Assembly (NCBI RefSeq): GCF_004359215.1
Contig: NC_090626.1
Location: 323,985-382,366, forward strand
Reading direction: 5' to 3'
DNA: 58,382 nucleotides
Source of the DNA: Bremia lactucae
Taxonomy: Eukaryota > Oomycota > Peronosporomycetes > Peronosporales > Peronosporaceae
The notes under the pieces are model-generated. The model was not told the DNA's origin and ran no database searches. It saw only the letters and a list, made by a program, of their open reading frames with translations. Of this stretch, positions 32,213 through 42,423 are shown piece after piece (the stretch's first letter is position 1; every line of letters starts with the position of its first letter). The position numbers were made by a program, and so were the translations under genes.

Positions 32213-34220
32213 ATCAAAGCCGGACTTGTCGTATTTGCGTGTCTTTGGATCGCAAGGGTATGCACACATTGATAAAGCCAACCGACAAAAGCTAGATAAA
32301 AAGGCATTTCGATGTATGCTTTTGGGCTACGCACAGGGCGTAAAGGGCTACCGTGTTTGGAACTATGATTCTAAGCGGCTGGAAATTACGAGGTCTGTGG
32401 TGTTTCAAGAGCTGCCTAAGTCTAAATTTGTGGAAGTTGTTAGTGGCCAAGATGTCACTCAACATATGAATCACCATGACGATGACGATGAGTTGCAGGT
32501 ACAATTGCCCTATACGTCAACGGACAATAGACAAGAACCTATGGAGGTGGACCAAATTGGCACTCGCCCAATTTCACCCCCTAGCGAATTTGACTCTATG
32601 AGTCCATGTCCAGATATCTCTGTCTGTCCGGATCCCGCTTTTGAGATAGATGACGTCAGCATGGAGCCGGTTGATGTGGATATAGATACAGAGCAGGCCA
32701 TTGTGCCCAGAGGTGGACTGAACAATATCACTGATTGCTCGGAGATGGTACCATCTCGATATGGCGGACACAATGAACCGACTGCGTTGACACCGACACC
32801 CAGTTCGAATTCTCAAGCTTTAATTCCACTGAATCATTCTGATGCTATCGTACCTGTACGTGATGTCAACCAGGTAGATCGAGCACCAAAACGATATCGC
32901 ATCGACTATGAGCAAGCAAATGCAGCTCTGGAGGCCCCACTTACATACCATGATGCGATTTGTTCTCCTCAATCCAAGATGTGGAAGAATGCGATCAAGT
33001 CTGAATTAAATGCACTTATTCAGAAGAAGACATGGAGTCCGGTGAACAAAACTCCTGGTCTTAAGGTGATTGGAACCAAGTGGGTTTTTGCCATTAAGCG
33101 AAATGAGCATGGAGAAGTTGATCGATTTAAGGCACGGCTTGTTGCTTTAGGGTATCGTCAAACCCTTGGTGTGGATTACTACGAGACGTATTCACCGGTC
33201 GCAAACATGAACTCTGTTCGTGTATTTCTTGCCGTGTGTTGTCATTTCGGCATGACAATACGCCAATATGATGTCGACACAGCCTTCCTAAATGGCGTTT
33301 TGGAAGAAGATGTATACATTTCTACGCCTCAGGGCGTCGACATGGACCCGAGTCAAGTTTTGAAGCTCAACAGAAGCTTGTATGGTTTAAAACAGGCTGC
33401 TGCAACATGGTTCAAGACGATTTCAAACGTGCTTCGAAACATGGGTTTTGTGCCATGTGTTACAGACCCGTGCGTTTTCGTTCGTCAATATGGACACGGA
33501 TCGTGGATTTACGTAACGTTGTATGTCGACGATATGCTGATTGGAGGTACTTCTGTTAGTTTGGTTGACAAAATTGCCGATGAACTTCAAGGTCATTTCA
33601 AGTTAAAGACGCTAGGCAGTGTGAGATTTATTCTCGGCAAAAAAATTGAGGTGGAGTATGCACAGCAGGCAAAGAAGCTCAAGATTAGCCAAGGTGCGTG
33701 CATTGACAGAATGGTCATCAAATTTAACCAAGTTGGAGCGAAATCGGTCAACAACCCAAGTGTGGAAGGTCAAGTCATGCTCAAGTGCATGGAAAAGGAC
33801 CCGAAGATGGAGAATCGACCCTATCGATCACTGGTCGGATCACTTCTATATGTGGCGACAGGTACAAGACCCGATATTGCGTTTGCAGTGGGTCGGTTGA
33901 GTCGTCATTTGGAAAATCCAAGTGAAGAACACTGGAACGCAGCCATTCGTGTGCTGCGCTACCTAAAGTCGACTGCGACGCACGGAATTTGCTATCGTAG
34001 TAAACAAGGTGACCTTAAGATGAATGCTTTTAGCGATGCAGATTGGGGCAGTGACAAAGATAATCGACGTTCGACATCTGGAGTCATGGTGATGGTCAAT
34101 GGCGCTCCAGTCATTTTCAAGTCGAAGCTTCAAGGCAGTGTATCACTAAGTACTGCTGAAGCTGAATATGTGGCACTTTCGTTGTGCATTCAAGAGATTT
34201 TGTGGACCAAGAATTTTTGA
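32160..34220 (+). pseudogene. copia pol part 2: integrase tail and reverse transcriptase
   Basis: Starts with the LRVFGSQGYAHI integrase tail and a spacer rich in acidic and Pro residues. The RT follows: TKWVFAIKRNEHGEVDRFKA, QYDVDTAFLNG, SLYGLKQAAATW and the catalytic YVDD (LYVDDMLIGG). GTRPDIAFAVGRLSRHL and SLSTAEAEYVALS lead into RNase H. A shift at a run of five T (about 34210) ends the frame. Confidence 0.95.
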
Positions 34221-34486
34221 TGGAGATGAAGGTCAAAATTGACGCTCCAGTCGTCGTGTATGAAGACAACCAGAGCGCTATTGCTATTGCGAAAAACGAA
34301 GGATATCAAAGTCGAGCGAAGCATATTGATATACGCTATCATTTTGTTCGCGACCAAGTCAAGGCGAAAGTGATTCAACTGGAGTATATTGAAACCAAGT
34401 CACAGCTCGCCGATTTTCTGACTAAGGCGATTTCGACCAGCAAATTCAAGTTTCTCGTGGCAAAGACAAACATTGGAGAATTCTAG
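34184..34486 (+). pseudogene. copia pol part 3: RNase H C-terminus
   Basis: VYEDNQSAIAIAKN, KHIDIRYHFVRDQV and LADFLTKAI are the classical copia RNase H end motifs. The frame is the same as that of pol part 1. Confidence 0.95.
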
Positions 34487-34488
34487 TC

Positions 34489-34497
34489 GAGGAGGAG
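34489..34497 (+). other. Polypurine tract
   Basis: GAGGAGGAG directly before the 3' LTR, the expected plus-strand primer position. Confidence 0.85.
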
Positions 34498-34745
34498 TGT
34501 TGATGTTGGACATTTTGTGTACGCTCAAACATCTTTATGACGTTTGAGTGTAATCGTTTTAAAACGGACACAGAAAATGAAACCTCAGCAGTCGGTTATA
34601 TGAAGAGAGAAACGACCCAGGCGAGACCATCGTAGTGCTTCTACGAACGCGTAGCTGAATGCATGTGCAAGTTTTCTAACGACTAATATACTTTCCAATT
34701 TACCCCTTGACTACAAGTTGTCTCCTCTGCTATCGAACCCCTTTA
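34498..34745 (+). repeat. 3' LTR of the young copia element
   Basis: 248 bp, identical by eye to 30111-30358. Confidence 0.97.
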
Positions 34746-34750
34746 AAAGC

Positions 34751-35149
34751 AGCCTCCCATTTGCTTTGCAGTCACACATATGTTAGTTTGTAGTTGCGTT
34801 TTTAGCCAGCAGTAAATATAAATATAACGCGCAGTCTCTGTGACGTGATTTACCGCACTAGCATGGAGGAAGCGAGCAGTGCAAATTACACTTGTGTTTA
34901 CTGCAGCTGGATACATAAAAAATGAACTACATATACGTCTTTTAACACATCGTAAAGGGGCCGTTTATCATTTTCATCCTATTTCCTACGTGTTTTACGG
35001 AAACCCATATGGAGGTGTGGCTTCGAACCACATGAAACTTTATACATCTGTAAGTTATAAAAGAGGGTGCGCACCCTACACACACAGGCCATTCACAACC
35101 GAATAAAGTAAATGTAATTTCTATAATCGGATAATTAAATTTACTTGAT
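34751..35149. other. Sequence between the copia insertion and the gypsy mosaic
   Basis: No gene. A TATAAAAGAGG box at about 35057 and AATAAA at 35103 suggest part of an old LTR, but no partner was found in the window. Confidence 0.35.
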
Positions 35150-35430
35150 TATACTCAAATATATAAAGGTGAAGACCAGTTTTCTTTAACTTTAGCTTAG
35201 TACAGGAAAACAGTAAAGCTGTATTAATATGTTAAGTTCCTACGTAACGATCTTCTTATCGACTGACTTAAATATATTATTATCTGACTATGTACTGCGA
35301 CCCCTTGCGCACCGCTCATTCAGCAGCGTTTGGCGGGGTTGATTTAAACTTAAATCAACCAATCAATTGCGCTGTTACCAGATACGGTAATATTGGAAAT
35401 ACTAAGAAACGATAATAATTTTATACTTTT
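35150..35430. repeat. LTR-like repeat of the minus-oriented gypsy copy
   Basis: An approximately 200-bp core is similar, in inverted orientation, to 39940-40150 (shared blocks include AAGTTTAAATCAACCCCG and GATCGTTACGTAG). It contains a near-palindrome centred on TTTAAACTTAAA at 35344-35355. Its position next to the antisense ORF is that of a 3' LTR. Ends are not resolved. Confidence 0.5.
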
Positions 35431-35448
35431 TTACTGTATTCTCTTATT

Positions 35449-37080
35449 GTGAAAAATATGTATGTAATGAGACACCTCGTAACATCATGCCCCCCACATT
35501 CACTGTCATCATTGCTGGTTGAAGTAGTTCTAGCGAAGGGTGATCCGTTACATTTTCCTTATCCTGAACTAGGTGATTCTTTTCTACAGCTTCAAGCTGC
35601 CGAGACTCAAGCGAATGACGCGTGCCTAACGAAGAGTCACTATAGTGATGATGTAGAGTGACAGAAAGTACTATTGTGTCCTTCTCTGTAAGAAAGCGCT
35701 TGTTTGATTAATTTTTATTCCACTTTTGTCTGCGAATTGTTTTTGAAACCGTGCGCGTAGCCTGCAAGGCCGCAAGGCTTGCGCCTACACGACTAAGTGT
35801 AGCTGCTAGTGAAGCTAACGCATCCGTGATGCTCAGGCGTCTACTGTTGGGAGTGCCTCACCTCTAACTTCGATTAGAGTGGTTTGTACGGTTACGCATC
35901 ACCAGGAACAAAGTGATCGTAAGGATATCTTCGAGAGGAATGTTAGCTCCAGTGCTTACATTAATCAAAGGGAAAGGGACCGCAATACGTTGCGGTTTGC
36001 TTCCGAAAAGAAACCTTGGCGTTCCTCAAAAAACAACTTTATTCGTTGTCTGGTATGATCAACGAACGGTAAAAAACCCAGTTGTTTGACTCGCCTGGTG
36101 AGGGCGAAGACGAATTCGTCATTGATGCATTTTTCGGCGTCAATAGTATTGAAATTGTGCCAAGGATATGACCCCCTTGTTTCAAGCTTGGTAACATGCA
36201 TGCAGAATGTGCAAAGCGAAGGTTGCGAGGCCTGGCTTAACAAACTGGTGCGTCACGTGACCGATTTGAAAGACGGTCTATAGTCGCTGCACATATAAGA
36301 TGCACCATTTTCTAGAGACATTACCTTTCCTCTCAAGGGGGTATTCATGTCCCTGCTTCTATATGGGTGCAGTTCATGTCCCCAAGGAGGCGTACTCCCT
36401 ATAAGACCCTCGGTGAAGGACGTGCATCTCTTCTGACATGCGCGAAGGGGTTGAAAGCTTACAATCGTTTTACGAGCGCGCAAGCGCTCGTATTTCTATG
36501 GATCTTCTGAGTCAACGGACGCCTCTCGTCATACTGTTTAAAGAAATCCGGAACGTCAGTCATGAATTGGGAGCAAAATTCCCAACAATTATGCGAGGGT
36601 GGATAACCTCGCAATCGAACGAGAAAGCTCGTTCGGACCCTCTTCACCTCACGGTGGCTCAAGAAAAGTTGACTACAAAGCGCTTCTCACCTCCCGAGTC
36701 CATCAATGGATGTGGAGAAGGAGAAAAATCGGGTTTGACTTACTCGTCGGGCCTGACCGCTGACGAACATGATAAAAGTCGCATCCTCCGGCACTTGTGG
36801 GAGGACGCGGATCAGTAGCGTTCCCGTCGCCGTGACACAACGTCGACGATAGAAAATGTTTGTCGCGAACAATTAGAAAATCTAGCGCACCTTCGCGGCG
36901 AGCTGGCAAGGACTTATCCCGAAATTTTATCCTTGCAGGATAAATTAAAAGGTTTGGTTCTTGTCGTTCACTTTCTAACCCAGGGCCATTAGTCTTTGGC
37001 AGATGCCTTGGACCTTCCGGTGCGATTCGGAGCCGGAAAAAGCTTCGTACTGATTGAACGGGCGAAAACGTCCCCACGTA
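35449..37080 (+). pseudogene. Antisense ORF of a gypsy element, locus 2
   Basis: Broken plus-strand frames that run against the minus-strand pol at 37776-39090. Readable pieces are VLAKGDPLHFPYPELGDSF, EDEFVIDAFFG, EGCEAWLNKLVRHVTDL, PQGGVLPIRP and a coiled-coil-like LRGELARTYPEILSLQDKL. Similar pieces occur in the same order at 51410-49690 on the minus strand (for example GREAWLQRLNAI, ALRGVIPVR, then a Leu/Arg/Tyr coiled coil). Frameshifts and stops are frequent. The function is unknown; the order and the coiled coil are reminiscent of a gag-like protein. Confidence 0.5.
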
Positions 37081-37775
37081 AAATATAGGATGCGTGCGCT
37101 CCTACGAGACAGCTCGATCGTATACGCATTGCCTTGGCGTTTTTTTTCACGGAACAGGCTATTATACTTGGGAATAAATTACTGCCCACATTCCTCACTC
37201 CATTTTTCGGTAGAACACGATAGAAGTAGGATTAGGTTGTTATTTTAATACAAGGAACGTTTGCTTTTCCATTTTGTCAGAATTTCGTTTCTGTCATTCC
37301 ACCGCATCAGCGTTGAAATTCTGCACGAAGTGGACCACTGTATCTCAAGCCAGCAGGAATTGTCTTGTTGACTCAGTTTTGTTTTGTTTTCAGTGCGCCC
37401 AGTGCGCACTGCGGAGATATCATTCTATTCTTTAGTGAGAGCATTGAAGCTCTCACTAATATCGTTATTGTCGATGATGAGTATGTTAGCATAGTCATAA
37501 AGTCTGCAATAGCCTTATTGCTATTACTGACTTTATCTACTTCAATGTTGATAGAACCAACAATGGTATCTTTCGCATTGACTGTTGAGTCAATGCTTCA
37601 TGAGCGAAAGTAGATTGCTCTTTGCCGAAGCAAGAACCTCCTCCCTAACATTAGAGTCACTCTCAAACAAGGTGGAATACGAAATGGCCTAAGCCACTCA
37701 CGAAGAATGGTGTATGTATGTTGGTGCAAGCACCGGATTGTTGATTACAAATTCTGCCAATGGCAGGATCTCACG

Positions 37776-39090
37776 CTAACTCGTAAACGAGGGGAGATTT
37801 CCTTTAGGCATCTCGTCGAGGAGACGATTTGTACGTTCTGATTGACCGTCCGATTCAAAATGGTCAAAAGTTAACATTTTTAACTGTGTTCCAAGTGATT
37901 TGGACATAGACTTGCCAAATTTCCGACGTGAACAGGGAATCTTGATCTGAGACCAGTTCACGAAGTCACCGATGGAGTCAGTTCCGTGTCGATAAAGACA
38001 TAAGCACAGACTTCGGCTGTGATCGAGTCCATGACTGCAACAAGATGTACCACGCTGAAATGATCCACAAACACAAGAATAGTAAGTGTTTTAGAGAATT
38101 CCGAAGACGAACTCCATAGTAGACTGCCAACACTCTGCCGAAACAGGCAGAGGTTGTAATGGAGCACGGGATGAAGGACTAGGCTTAACCCGTTGACAAC
38201 TTCCGCAAGCACGTATGCACTTGCGTACGAGTGCATACTGGCGAGGCCAGTAGTAATCGCGACTTACCGTCCCCTCCACGATGCCCACTTATTGGTGCAT
38301 CGTGACAACTCCTAATTGCAAATCTTTACGGGTGGGAATGACGACAGAGGTATGGCGCCAACAATGGCTGTCTATTTCAGTAAGCCGTTGCGTGTTGTGT
38401 ATCGGTCTGATGAAATCGCCACAGATTCGATAATCCCTTCCAGAATTGCTGTGATTAATATATAAGGTGATCCATTAAAATTTCAATATTCTTATCTTTT
38501 GATATCTCCCCTTAATTCGTCAAGTTTTGTTGACGACGATTGCAACAGTGGGATTATACTCACTAATATTTGCGCAGCCGGCTCAAAATCAGGCCGGCGC
38601 GAAAAGGTATCAGCGAGACATTAATCGTTCTGACTTGTATTCCACGGAGCAGATATACTCCGCGAAGAAAGACAACCATCTCGCCAATCTTTGTGGGACG
38701 TGCGTAAAGACGCATGGTCCGTATGAATAATGAGCGGTCCATCTCCCAAGAGATAAATCATTTAGACTTAGCCAGTGCACATTGCATGGCAAGGAATTCC
38801 TTGTCACGCGTTGATAGTTTCGCTCAGCTGGTTAAAGCTGGCGCGACTGATAGCAAACGACGTGCTCTGTGCCGTCTATATCGGACTGCATTAACACACA
38901 GCCAATTGCAAAACCACTGGCGTGTCAGACCATATGGAATAATCTGTCTTTATCCGCAATCGCCAAGATTTGCGATTGAATTAAGCTTTGCTTGATACCC
39001 TAAAAGGTACGCTGACAAACAGAGTTTCATGACCATTTTACTTTTTTGCTTGACAAATAAAAAATGTACGGTCATTTCTTTTTTCGGCAT
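37776..39090 (-). pseudogene. Ty3/gypsy pol relic: end of RT, RNase H and integrase
   Basis: The minus strand shows the RT-RNase H junction near 39060 to 38600, then an H2C2 integrase zinc module (WPRQYALVRKCIRACGSCQR at about 38240-38180), and an integrase core end (SDGQSERTNRLLDEM near 37810). Multiple stops. Upstream it is fused to a gag-like frame at about 39090, so the protease and most of RT are deleted. Confidence 0.8.
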
Positions 39091-39572
39091 AGTTGCGCGA
39101 GAAGCATAGTCCTTGAGGTCCGAGAGGTCGGACTGAACCCTGCTGGTCTATAACGCTCGAGTACGAGGCTATAGACCCGCACAAACGCCTCAACCTGCTC
39201 CAATTGAGCAACATCTTGCTTAGAAGGACTGCTCAAAATCCTGTCCAGGGCTTGTTCACCAAGTCCCTGCGCCAATTGCTCAGCCACCTCACGATGATGT
39301 TCGGAGAGGTGGGGAAGATGAGCCCAATCAATATTGAGGCTCATCCTCACAACACACTGAGAAAGACGGGTCGTGGAAAGGCCAATGAGCGCTATCAAGT
39401 GTAGGCGAGTGCTTCTAAAGCGGCCTTTTTTTGCTTCCACTTGAAGTGGAACTCGTGCGTCAACAAGACGTTTTTCAGATTCATGCCTAGGTCTTTTCGT
39501 AGACGATCCACAAGCTTTGCCAGCATTAGGTGACCTGAGGGCCGCCGTGTGATCTGACCCTAGTCTGTGCAC
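39072..39572 (-). pseudogene. Gypsy gag-like N-terminal frame fused to the pol relic
   Basis: A 166-residue minus-strand frame with a charged, Leu-rich middle part (HLPHLSEHHREVAEQLAQGL). Its end runs into sequence matching the NYAE(K/M) region of gypsy RT, which marks an internal deletion junction. Assignment to gag rests on position. Confidence 0.5.
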
Positions 39573-39939
39573 ACACTGGTCGCTTAAGAAAAATGAGAGA
39601 TGACTATCGCGGCGCGTCGTAGACGGCTAGTTCCATTCGCTAACAATGTTTCAACATTTTAAAGCGTTCTTATAGAGGAGTTAGTATTCTTTCTCCATTT
39701 AGGGAAGAGGAATTCTTGGAATAATATCATCTAAATTAATCGAATCCGATGGTCTAGAAACATCTAAATTAAATATTGCTGACCTTTATTGAGTCAGTCT
39801 AGATTAAGTTAAGCGGGCATTTATCATGGATTTGTAACGTGATGTTTCGTTGCATAAAATTAATTTTCTATAAGAGGAATATTACATACTATTTCCTATG
39901 AAGAAAGATATTATCTTCATTAATTTTGACCTAATAGCT
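39573..39939. other. Unassigned AT-rich sequence
   Basis: No gene or clear repeat partner seen. Confidence 0.35.
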
Positions 39940-40150
39940 CCAATAATACCAAATTTGGTAGTATTGACGCAACAAGACGGTTGAATTAAGTTTAAATCAA
40001 CCCCGACAATCGTCATAAGACACGATTGTGCGGTGCGCCATGCATAGTTTGTTATTAATATAATTAATCAGTAGTAAATAGGAGATCGTTACGTAGAAAC
40101 TTAATGTATAAATACAATTTTACTTTTTCGCTATTCTTAAGCAGCTAAAA
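39940..40150. repeat. LTR-like repeat, inverted relative to 35150-35430
   Basis: See the entry at 35150. Opposite orientation means the two are not a 5'/3' LTR pair of one element. Confidence 0.5.
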
Positions 40151-40230
40151 CTACTCAGCTACTTAACAGTTTCCTCTGCGCGTTGTGTATGTGATAGGCA
40201 CGTGTCCAGGCGTGTCGTCCAGACGTGTTC

Positions 40231-40517
40231 AGGCACCCCACCTTCACTGTTAACAGCGTAGGTTGACTAGTACTGTTATCAGTACTTGCAAAAGGTGCCT
40301 CGTTACAGGGTTTAAATATTAGACTCGTATATATAGGCTATACCAAACGTGTCCAGGCACCCCACCTTCACTGTTAACAGTGTAGGTTGACTAGTACTGT
40401 TATCAGTATTTGCAAAAGGTGCCTCGTTACAATGTCCAGACGTATCCAGGCACCCCAACTTCACTGTTAATAGTGTAGGTTGACTAGTACTATTATCAGT
40501 ACTTGCAAAAAGTGCCT
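40231..40517. repeat. Three spaced 70-bp palindromic units
   Basis: Units at 40231-40300, 40355-40424 and 40448-40517 each begin AGGCACC and end GGTGCCT (AGTGCCT in the third). Their interiors are almost the same (CACTGTTAACAG, GACTAGTACTGTTATCAG). Units 1 and 3 are followed by the same roughly 45-bp tail with TTTAAATATTAGACTCGT. The array ends directly at the 5' LTR at 40565. Confidence 0.9.
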
Positions 40518-40564
40518 CGTTACAGGGTTTAAATATTAGACTCGTTTACATAGGCTATACTTCT

Positions 40565-40982
40565 TGTATAACGGGGTGTATCGTTACATAGAATTAACAC
40601 TTATAGGTTGTTAATAAATAAAAAATCAATAAGTTAGATAATTTATCGAGAATATTACTTTAGCAATTTTCGGAAAGCTTATCCATTGGTAGATATAGGC
40701 CATTGTATCTACTTGCTCCGCAGTCAGCACTGGACGCGCGTAAAGAGAGGTCCAGATAATACTACATGTTTTGGATTAGTAAGTTAGTATTAAGTAGATA
40801 GACAAGAACAACTTAATTTTAATAACACAGTTTTTAATTGACCCTTTTCAAAGCAAGTGTTTTGAAGAGAGTCTTCCTCTGCACGTACTAGTGTACATGA
40901 AGTGACGTAAGGCACACTTGGACTGAAGCAGTGCAAAGTGGATTTGTACTAAAGCAGTACAAGTCGGAAGTGCCCCGTTTCA
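40565..40982 (+). repeat. 5' LTR of a plus-oriented gypsy copy
   Basis: Same family as 19447-19884 and 51476-51884. The start reads TGTATAACGGGG, two bases longer than TGTAACGGGG. It ends CCCCGTTTCA. No duplication matching the flank of the LTR at 51476-51884 was found. Confidence 0.85.
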
Positions 40983-41037
40983 TCTGGTAGCACTTAGTAG
41001 TCCGTCCAAGGACCAAAGTTCTATCATCTAAATAAAC

Positions 41038-41767
41038 ATGTTAAATGATAATGGAAATATGCCTTACGTTTCGCGTGATAGCTACTACTTTCTAAGTGAC
41101 ATAGAAAGGAGTGCGGTCGAACGAATGAGTTCGACCGCGAGGAATGATGCCATCCTGGCCATGCTGTCCGGTTTGGAGCGAGATGCCCTTCAGTCACCCA
41201 TCGCCAAGTTCATACAACACAAACTTGACGAGGCGAAGGAGAAAGTAGTGTTGCTTAATCAGCAAGGCTCTCAGCAGGAAGAAGCGTTGAGGTTACAGCA
41301 GGTAAAGACCCCTGTGCCTGCGATGACGCACACGCGTCGTCCCAAAATCTTAACGATCGACATCTCTAAGTATAGGGGAGTCGAAGAAGACTCCCCCTTA
41401 AGATGGTTTGTCGAGTTGGACGATGCCATAAGGGCTCGTCATATCGTCGACAAACATATGCAAGTCGCATCTGCACAAATCAAATTTGGCAGATCGTGCA
41501 AAACCTTGGGCATTAGGCCTTAAGTTGCGCAACCCATATGTCTTTAAGTCGCTAGATGCTTCTATAGCCCGGCTCAAACAGACGTTCGAGCCGCCTAGGG
41601 ATGAGTTCAGTGCTCGATCAGAGCTTCCGAAACTCAAGCAAGGCATTCGTGCTGTTCACGCTTATGCCCAGCACATACGACTCTTAGCGAGTTGTATCAC
41701 GAACAACCCAGTTCGTGAACACACGTTTATTATGGTGTTCATACAAGGTCTTATGGATGGCCTGTGA
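41038..41767 (+). pseudogene. Ty3/gypsy gag, frameshifted
   Basis: First frame 41038-41523 starts with an ATG 55 bp after the LTR. It contains a charged N-terminal helix region and a DISKYRGVEEDSPLRWFVEL block. The frame then shifts; 41486-41767 continues with LPKLKQGIRAVHAYAQHIRL and TFIMVFIQGLMDGL, the typical retrotransposon Gag domain end. Confidence 0.8.
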
Positions 41768-42423
41768 AGATCCGCATGTTACGCTTGGAACTGGATACGT
41801 ACTAGCTTGATACAGGCTCAAGCTAGTACGTCATCGTATCGTCCCCCAAGACGAAAGGAGCTTGCAGGTTCGGAGCCTATGGACTTCTATTATGTCGAAA
41901 GCGAGAGATCTCGCTTTCGAGCAATAAGCGATTGCAGAAATGCAATCGCTGTCAAAAAAAGGTCTCCACGCTCATGAGTTTAGTGCCCCATGCCCAGTAC
42001 CGAACAGTGCTGAACGTAACTATGGACTGAATGCCAAAAAGGGCAGCGGTAATGGGTCTGACGTCGTTGCGAAATTGTAATAGCGAGGTGGACCGCCAAA
42101 AACGGTCGGGCCAGTAATGGCGCAATGCCCTACTGATCCAGCAACCTCAAGAGAATTTGCGAATCTCTTGACGAAAGTTGCTCCAGACACACAGTCATTA
42201 TGTGTCTCTGTACCTGGCGATGGGGTATCCCTCATCACCCTGAATTAAAAGTGACAAATAATATGTCACTTAGAGCCCTAGTGTGGGGCGTCGAAACTTT
42301 ATTCGTCGCCAGTCACTAGAGGGTCGTAGGCTCAAATATGTTGAGAGCGAATTCCCTTCAACGAGGTTGACGGTGCGTCTAGCGACAGGCGCATCGATAA
42401 CGGTAGTGAAACGCGTAGTGAAA

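Larger units (their letters stand above)
30111..34745 (+). mobile_element. Young Ty1/copia LTR retrotransposon
   Basis: 4,635 bp with two 248-bp LTRs that show no difference by eye, a 5-bp target duplication AAAGC (30106-30110 and 34746-34750), a primer-binding site directly after the 5' LTR and a purine tract directly before the 3' LTR. The coding order gag, protease, integrase, RT, RNase H is copia. Identical LTRs indicate a very recent insertion, yet the coding region has three frameshifts (about 30980-31015, 32195-32212 and 34200-34215). The copy as assembled cannot encode a full Gag-Pol. Confidence 0.97.

Noticed and set aside
35010..35040. Possible tRNA gene on the minus strand (perfect B-box and T-arm-like stem)
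   Set aside because: No matching acceptor stem, D arm or anticodon arm could be placed upstream; a chance match.
35150..40150. The inverted pair 35150-35430 / 39940-40150 as terminal inverted repeats of a DNA transposon
   Set aside because: The content between them is gypsy gag/pol, and the similarity does not extend to sharp ends with target duplications. Two opposed LTRs are more likely.
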